DNA of 45,424 bases, taken from JBKPCD01 sp046727175. Lineage in GTDB: Bacteria > Acidobacteriota > Vicinamibacteria > Vicinamibacterales > 2-12-FULL-66-21. Made by a program: the position numbers and the translations under genes. The DNA lies in NCBI GenBank assembly GCA_046727175.1, contig JBKPCD010000149.1:1-45424 (forward strand), in the 5' to 3' direction. The notes under the pieces were generated by a model. The model ran no database searches. It had not been told where the DNA came from and saw nothing but the letters and a program-made list of their open reading frames with translations. Position 1 is the first letter of the stretch; each line of letters begins with the position of its first letter. Shown here piece after piece: positions 40,330 through 45,424 of the stretch.

Positions 40330-41901
40330 TTACCGTTCCAGCGTTGGTAATTTCAGGTACGGCGCGAGACGACGTGCGGCCGCGAACTCGGCGCGTGCCT
40401 CCTCGCGCGCGCCGGTTCTGTCGAGCGCGAGTGCCAGCTGGAAATGTGCCTGAGCATTGTCGGGAGCGAGCTTGATTGCTTCCCGGAACTTCTCAATTGC
40501 TGGCCCGAGCTCGCTGCGCTTCAGCCGTTCGATGCCGGCGTTCACGGCGAACGTGGCGGCTTGTGAATCGGCTTTCAGCTTGTTCAGCCGCTCGGCCTCG
40601 GCGAATGCCACAGCCGCACCCGAAGCGTCGTGCATGACCTGGAGGACCTGACCAAGGCTGGTATGCGCCTCCGCAGAAGGCTGTAGTCGAATAGTCTCGC
40701 GGAATTCCACCAGGGCCGCGTCCAGCTGCCCTTGCTGCTTGAAGATCGTCCCAAGCATGTAGTGCGCCTCGGCGTAGTCTGTTCGCCGCGCAATCGCGTC
40801 CTTGAAAAGTGCGATCGCTTCCTCCGCTCGCCCGCCCTGCCAGAGCACGACGCCAAGTGTGAACGGCGCTTCCGGGAGCTCGCGATCGAGCTCCATCGCG
40901 GTTCGCAACGCGCGCTCCGCGTCCTCGAACTGATCCTGCTGTTTGAGCGCGAGCCCCAGATCGTAGAACGCTTCGGCATTGCGTGGATCGAGCGTCGTCA
41001 GCTCGCGGTAGACGACGACGGCGCCGGCGAGGTCTCCTTTCTGCATCAGCGCCGTGCCGAGATTCAGGCGGGCCGCATGATAGTCCGGATGCCGCGCAAC
41101 GACGCGCTGCAGCGTTTCGACAGCGGCATCGCCGTCACCTTTCTGAATCAGCGCCAGCCCGAGGCTGTTGCCAGCGTCGGCAAGAGAAGGATCGCGCTCG
41201 ACAGCGCGTCGGAATTCCGCGATGGCTTCGTCCAGATCACCGAACTGCTGCAGTGCCAGGCCAAGCTGCAGGTGGGCCACGGCCAGCGTCGGATCGTGCC
41301 GCACGGCGGATCGCAATTGCGAAATCGCCGCATCCAGGTTGCCAAGCTGTCGCTCGGTGACGCCCAGGTAGTAGCGCGCCTCCGCGTGAGTGGGCCGAAG
41401 CCGCACTGCTCGCTGCAATACAGCGCGCGCCGGCTCCAGCTGCCGCGTCCACCACAGCGTCGCGCCGAGATGATATTGCGCCTCGAACAGTGTCGGTCGC
41501 AGGCGAATGGCTTCCTTGAATTCGGCGATCGCATCGTCGGTCCGACCCTGCAATCCCAAAACGAATCCAAGATGATCGTGGCCCTCGGCGAGACTCGGCG
41601 CAAGTTGAAGCGCCGCACGGTATTCCCGAACCGCGTCGTCGAAGGCGCGTTGCTGTTCGTGAATGTTCCCCAGCAGGTAGTGGGCTCGTGCGGAGGATGG
41701 ATCGATTTCGAGCGCCTTACTCAGCTGCTCTCTTGCGGCGTCGAATTGTTTCGCGGCGAGCAATCTCGCGCCGTCGGACACCAACGCCGCTGCGCTCGAT
41801 CCCGTTGTGGCGGTTTTGGTCGGAGACGAAGACTGCCCGAGACAGGGCGCGCGGCACAGAACGATGAGCATCAGTGCCGCCGCGCCCGGACGGCAAAACA
41901 T
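40330..41901 (-). CDS. Exported TPR-repeat protein
   Basis: 523 residues. Signal peptide FCRPGAAALMLIVLCRAPCL, a short Ser/Thr linker, then about 12 tetratricopeptide repeats from residue 40 to the end, many almost ideal (for example LRPTLFEAQYHLGATLWWTR, LDPRNAEAFYDLGLALKQQD, LAPDNAQAHFQLALALDRTG). It should form a long solenoid in the periplasm and bind other proteins. It lies between the orphan permease and a TonB-dependent receptor gene on the same strand and may link envelope complexes; that is inference. Function unknown. Confidence 0.9.
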   Translation of the reverse strand: MFCRPGAAALMLIVLCRAPCLGQSSSPTKTATTGSSAAALVSDGARLLAAKQFDAAREQLSKALEIDPSSARAHYLLGNIHEQQRAFDDAVREYRAALQLAPSLAEGHDHLGFVLGLQGRTDDAIAEFKEAIRLRPTLFEAQYHLGATLWWTRQLEPARAVLQRAVRLRPTHAEARYYLGVTERQLGNLDAAISQLRSAVRHDPTLAVAHLQLGLALQQFGDLDEAIAEFRRAVERDPSLADAGNSLGLALIQKGDGDAAVETLQRVVARHPDYHAARLNLGTALMQKGDLAGAVVVYRELTTLDPRNAEAFYDLGLALKQQDQFEDAERALRTAMELDRELPEAPFTLGVVLWQGGRAEEAIALFKDAIARRTDYAEAHYMLGTIFKQQGQLDAALVEFRETIRLQPSAEAHTSLGQVLQVMHDASGAAVAFAEAERLNKLKADSQAATFAVNAGIERLKRSELGPAIEKFREAIKLAPDNAQAHFQLALALDRTGAREEARAEFAAARRLAPYLKLPTLER

Positions 41902-41913
41902 GAACAGATCTTA

Positions 41914-41940
41914 GCAGGCCGCTGAGGGGCAGCGGCCTGC
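41914..41940 (-). terminator. Strong hairpin after the TonB-dependent receptor gene
   Basis: GCAGGCCGCT (41914-41923) and AGCGGCCTGC (41931-41940) form a perfect 10-bp GC-rich stem with a 7-nt loop. It lies 3 bp after the receptor's TAA and 12 bp before the TPR start codon. No T-run follows, so it may attenuate rather than stop transcription into the TPR gene. Confidence 0.55.
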
Positions 41941-41943
41941 GCC

Positions 41944-44900
41944 TTACCAGATGTATTTCAGCGCGAATTGGAAATTCCGCTGCGGGTCAGTTCCACCGTA
42001 CGCCGTCGACGTGATCCTTCCGGCATTCGCGTTGTCGTTGCCAGGGACGCCGATCTCGGAGTCGGGCTGACCGAGGTTGACGTGGTTGAAGAAGTTCACG
42101 GACTCGACCCGGAGCTCGAGCGACTGATTCGTGCGCAGCTCGAAGCGCTTGAAGAGCGAGAGGTCGACCCTCCAATATGCCGGCCCCCCAAGGCTGTTGC
42201 GTGCGAGGTTGCCAAACGTGGCGATTGCCGGACGCGCGAAGGCGCTGCCGGCGGATCCGATCGGCGTCGCGTTGAACCAGCGATCGCGCGTGCCACCGCC
42301 TGCCATTGCGTCGCCAACCAAATCGGGCCGGTTCGGTCCCGCATCGCGATCAGCGCCCGCGTCCTTGTAGGTGACGTTGAACGGCAATCCGCTTTGTATC
42401 GTGGTGCTCTGGTTGATCTGCCAGCCACGGAGCCAGCGGTTGTGCTTCCACAGCGGCAGTTCGTAGGTCGTTGCAACCGTGAAGTTGTGGGCGCGGTCCC
42501 AGTCGGCAGGCCCGTATTCGAGATCGGGCAGGTAGAAGAACTGATCGCCGCCATGGTGCCGCTGCCGCTGCGCCGTGTACTGCGCGAAGATCGAATAGCC
42601 GTTCGCGAACCGCTTCGTCAGCTTCGTCTGCAGCGAGTCGTACCGGTTCGTGCCGCAGTTGCAGAAGAAATCGATGCCCTGCGTCCAGCCGTAGCGCTGG
42701 AAAAACGGACGACGCGCATCCTGCGAGACGCTCGGAAACCCCTGCAGCGTTGGCTGATTCGCGTTCACGGCAGGGCCGTCGCCCACGAACACGCGGACAC
42801 CGTGATTGCCGACGTACCCGACTTCGACGGAGATCTGCTGCGTCAACTCGCGCTGGACCGTCACGTTGTACGCGTCAACGGTCGGCGGCCTCTGTTTGTC
42901 AGGTAGTGCGCGCTGGAAGACGCCGCTCGGAATTGGCACCTGGCCATTCGACGGGACAGCCGGGAACTGCGCGGGCGTTGGACCGGTCCTCAGATTGAAA
43001 ACCGACTCGAAGTTCTGCGGCGCGTTCAGCTCCTGTATCGAGAACACGGGCAGGTTCTGGGTTACGGAATGCCCGAACAGCGATCCGAACACGCCGATAT
43101 CGTAGCTGCGGCCGTAGCCCCCGCGGAGCACGGTCTTCTCGTTGATCTGGTAGGTGGCGCCGACGCGCGGCGCCCAATTGAGCGAGTTCTTCACCCCGCC
43201 ATTCAAGGGAACACCACCAACGCCTCCAACGAGGATATTGGGTGACGGGATGTCAATGTGTCCGTCATCAACCGTACCGAGCAGCCATCCTCCTTTACCA
43301 TCACCGTTGACGGTTTGTGGATGGATGACGTCGAGTCGCAGGCCATAGTTCAGCGTCACCTTCGGCATCGGCCGCCAGGTGTCCTGCACGTAATAGAACT
43401 GGCGCCACTGCCGCTCCGCGGCGTCGGTCGTCAGACTGGCGTATCGAGTGAAGCGTGTAACGTCACCGAGCAAGAACGTGGCAAGCCCGAGACCGCCGCC
43501 TTCCGGTCCTCGCGTGCGGTCGACGTTGAACGTCAACTCGCCGGAGCGATGACGGTCACTCGGCACCCGCAGGTTCCACGCGCGGCGGATGTCGGCCCCG
43601 AACTTTACTGTGTGTGGCCCCATCATGCGCGTGACGTTGCCGACAAATTGCGCCTGCTTCTCGTTCTGGTCGAGCGGACAGTTGCAGCGGTTGACGCCAA
43701 GACCCGATCCGAAGTTGAAGCTGCGGTCGCCTTGCACAAAGCCGGCGAACAGACCTGACGTGAACGTGTTGTCGAGGTTCAGTCCGGGAATGCCGGCATC
43801 GGCCGCCGGCGTGGTGCCGAAATCGAACGGCAGCACGGAGACTTTGTAACGGAAGAACCCGAACCGGAAGTCCGCGGTCATGTTGCTGCCGATGCTGCGG
43901 TCGAACCCACCAGCGATACTCTGGTTGTTCACTTTGGACGTGCCGCCGAGTGACACGATCTCCTTGCCGCCTCCGCGCCCAAACGCTGTCGGACCGTCGC
44001 GACGGTAGTCGCCCATGCTGTAGCGGCCGAACGCGTTCAGTCGATCGTTGATGCGACCGTCGATCCTCACGTCAAACGTGTCGTTGTCGAACGTCTCGCT
44101 CCCCGATCCGACGAAATTGTTCCGTGTGTTGTTCTCAGTGCCGGGACGATTCGCTCTTGGTATCAGATCGAGTATTGCCAGCGCCTGCGGCGACAACCGA
44201 CCCGACGGAATGATGTTGTTCGCGAACTGCTGGCGCTGACTCGGCGCACCACCTGCCGGATCGTAGATGTTCACCCCGTATGCGCTCAGGTCGCCGCGTC
44301 GCGCCGCGTCGGTGGGAACCGTCAGCAATTGCGATCCTCCCGTCGTACTGCGCCACCCCTGGTAATCGCCGAAGAAGAAGAACCGATCGCGGGTAATCGG
44401 TCCCCCAATCGATCCGCCGAATTGATTGCGCTTCGTCTCGGGAATGAACCGCCCCGTGTCGGTGTCAGCAACCGCCTGCGAGAAGGGGTTCCGCGCCTGG
44501 AGCCCATCGCTGAGATAAAACTCGAACCCGCTTCCGTGAAAGTTATTCGCCCCGGATTTCGTCTGGACCGATACAACGCCTGCGGTCGCCTGACCGAACT
44601 CGGCGTCGTAATTCTGCGACGTGATTTTCGCCTCCTGGATCGCGTCGAAATTCGGGTTGATGACGATGATGCCGAGTATCGGATCGCGGTTCTCGGTGCC
44701 ATCGAGTTGATAGCCGGTTCCGCTGAAGTGCTGTCCGTTCACCATGGTCTGCACTGATCCCTGCGGGTTCTCGCTGGCGGCGTGCTGCCACTGTAGCTGT
44801 TGCGTACCCGGTGTCGACAGGAGGAGTTTCGTAAAGTTCCTGTCAAGCAGAGGGAGATCGTTGATCTGATGCGTATCGAACGTCGAAGCCACGTCCGCTC

Positions 44901-45327
44901 GATCCGTCTTGAGCACCGGACTGAAGCCGGCGACTGTCACACTCTCCGCAAGCTGGCCGAGCTCCAATTTGATGTCGAGCCGCGTCTGTGTGTCGACGCT
45001 GACGTTCACGTCCGGGAATAGGGCGCTCTTGAACCCTGACAGCTCGGCCTTGACCTCGTACCTGCCCGGCAGCAGACGTTCCTTCACGTACACTCCGGCC
45101 TCGTTCGCAACGACCGTGTCCGATGTCTTGCGATCGACGTTCGTCACCGTCACTGTGGCGCCTGGAACGGCCCCCCCGGATGCATCGGTGATGGTGCCGC
45201 TGATACTCCCATAGACTGCCTGGGCCCATACGGAGGATGTGATCGAAACGCTCGCGAGGATGACAAGCGCGGCGAGTAGAGCCCTCGAGAACCGGACTGG
45301 TGTGAAGGTCCGGACGTTGCCGTTCAT
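41944..45327 (-). CDS. TonB-dependent receptor, Oar-like with carboxypeptidase-regulatory-like domain
   Basis: 1127 residues from ATG at 45327, preceded by AAGGGGGT. Signal peptide up to about residue 36 (ALLAALVILASVSITSSVWA), then a carboxypeptidase-regulatory-like beta-sandwich (about 38-120: GSISGTITDASGGAVPGATV, GVYVKERLLPGRYEVKAELS), a plug domain with TMVNGQHFSGTGYQLDG and EFGQATAGVVSVQTKSG, and a long beta-barrel ending RNFQFALKYIW, with an aromatic last residue as for outer-membrane proteins. This is the Oar-like family abundant in Acidobacteriota; typical cargo is glycans, peptides or chelates. An alternative start at 45387 would add 20 residues of non-signal sequence. Confidence 0.94.
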   Translation of the reverse strand: MNGNVRTFTPVRFSRALLAALVILASVSITSSVWAQAVYGSISGTITDASGGAVPGATVTVTNVDRKTSDTVVANEAGVYVKERLLPGRYEVKAELSGFKSALFPDVNVSVDTQTRLDIKLELGQLAESVTVAGFSPVLKTDRADVASTFDTHQINDLPLLDRNFTKLLLSTPGTQQLQWQHAASENPQGSVQTMVNGQHFSGTGYQLDGTENRDPILGIIVINPNFDAIQEAKITSQNYDAEFGQATAGVVSVQTKSGANNFHGSGFEFYLSDGLQARNPFSQAVADTDTGRFIPETKRNQFGGSIGGPITRDRFFFFGDYQGWRSTTGGSQLLTVPTDAARRGDLSAYGVNIYDPAGGAPSQRQQFANNIIPSGRLSPQALAILDLIPRANRPGTENNTRNNFVGSGSETFDNDTFDVRIDGRINDRLNAFGRYSMGDYRRDGPTAFGRGGGKEIVSLGGTSKVNNQSIAGGFDRSIGSNMTADFRFGFFRYKVSVLPFDFGTTPAADAGIPGLNLDNTFTSGLFAGFVQGDRSFNFGSGLGVNRCNCPLDQNEKQAQFVGNVTRMMGPHTVKFGADIRRAWNLRVPSDRHRSGELTFNVDRTRGPEGGGLGLATFLLGDVTRFTRYASLTTDAAERQWRQFYYVQDTWRPMPKVTLNYGLRLDVIHPQTVNGDGKGGWLLGTVDDGHIDIPSPNILVGGVGGVPLNGGVKNSLNWAPRVGATYQINEKTVLRGGYGRSYDIGVFGSLFGHSVTQNLPVFSIQELNAPQNFESVFNLRTGPTPAQFPAVPSNGQVPIPSGVFQRALPDKQRPPTVDAYNVTVQRELTQQISVEVGYVGNHGVRVFVGDGPAVNANQPTLQGFPSVSQDARRPFFQRYGWTQGIDFFCNCGTNRYDSLQTKLTKRFANGYSIFAQYTAQRQRHHGGDQFFYLPDLEYGPADWDRAHNFTVATTYELPLWKHNRWLRGWQINQSTTIQSGLPFNVTYKDAGADRDAGPNRPDLVGDAMAGGGTRDRWFNATPIGSAGSAFARPAIATFGNLARNSLGGPAYWRVDLSLFKRFELRTNQSLELRVESVNFFNHVNLGQPDSEIGVPGNDNANAGRITSTAYGGTDPQRNFQFALKYIW

Positions 45328-45347
45328 GGGACCCCCTTCGTGTACTG

Positions 45348-45368
45348 TCAGTGCTGTGCAGCCACTGA
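45348..45368. promoter_or_regulatory. Dyad upstream of the receptor gene
   Basis: TCAGTG (45348-45353) and CACTGA (45363-45368) form a 6-bp inverted repeat with inner CTG/CAG pairing, 20 bp before the receptor ATG. It could be a regulator site or a 5'-leader hairpin. Nothing else is recognised in the last 97 bases. Confidence 0.35.
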
Positions 45369-45424
45369 CCTCCAACCTTTGGAACACGAAAGGGCCGCAG
45401 CCGACACAGCTAGCGGATAGTAGG

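Noticed and set aside
40330..45327. SusC/SusD-type glycan uptake locus
   Set aside because: The receptor is Oar-like without a SusD partner; the TPR protein has a different repeat structure and lacks a lipobox.

Overview
The window looks like a stretch of chromosome from a high-GC member of the Acidobacteriota, most likely Vicinamibacteria-like. This is inferred from gene content, not from any marker gene. The pointers are three large orphan MacB/FtsX-type permeases of the acidobacterial duplicated kind, one with its own PadR regulator; a VWFA-related secreted protein of the acidobacterial type; an Oar-like TonB-dependent receptor with a carboxypeptidase-regulatory-like N-terminus; and many secreted peptidases and hydrolases. 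No rRNA, tRNA, CRISPR array, prophage or insertion sequence was recognised.

Layout. 1-1755: C-terminal part of an M1 metallopeptidase. 1790-4146: a possible 27-residue membrane peptide, a one-domain asparaginase-like protein translationally coupled to a methionine-type aminotransferase, and a DoxX protein. 4203-7181: VWFA-related and DUF3014 proteins. 7440-9872: first orphan permease. 10116-13114: a small conserved protein and an OmpR-type two-component pair. 13119-18726: desuccinylase/aspartoacylase-like hydrolase, amidohydrolase, hypothetical protein, dipeptidyl-peptidase IV. 18736-19323: a peroxiredoxin interrupted by one in-frame TGA, read here as selenocysteine. 19395-20001: an overlapping small protein and nucleotidyltransferase pair. 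20009-28441: hexuronate catabolism. 28499-31304: PadR plus the second orphan permease. 31377-34137: DUF1080 protein, methyltransferase, antitoxin and PIN toxin, yeast-type cytosine deaminase. 34247-37648: Tat-exported enolase-superfamily protein, Mpo1-like protein, trehalase. 37738-45327: third orphan permease, TPR protein, TonB-dependent receptor.

The hexuronate locus is the main metabolic unit. A FadR-type regulator, an SDR oxidoreductase, the two separately encoded parts of an altronate-dehydratase-like enzyme and an ExuT-like transporter are on the minus strand. Two KduI/IolB cupins, a KDPG aldolase and a KDG kinase run divergently on the plus strand. Together they can take imported uronates through 2-keto-3-deoxygluconate to pyruvate and glyceraldehyde-3-phosphate. 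No UxaC or UxaB is present; the cupins and the SDR may do those steps.

Two things stand out. (1) The peroxiredoxin TGA sits exactly at the peroxidatic cysteine position, the frame stays open and family-like after it, and a 25-nt stem-loop that fits the bacterial SECIS model follows. (2) Many intergenic gaps hold short-word tandem arrays with different periods (7, 8, 10, 13 and about 100-140 bp). One of these separates the two altronate dehydratase genes and places a 10-bp hairpin over the ribosome binding site of the second.
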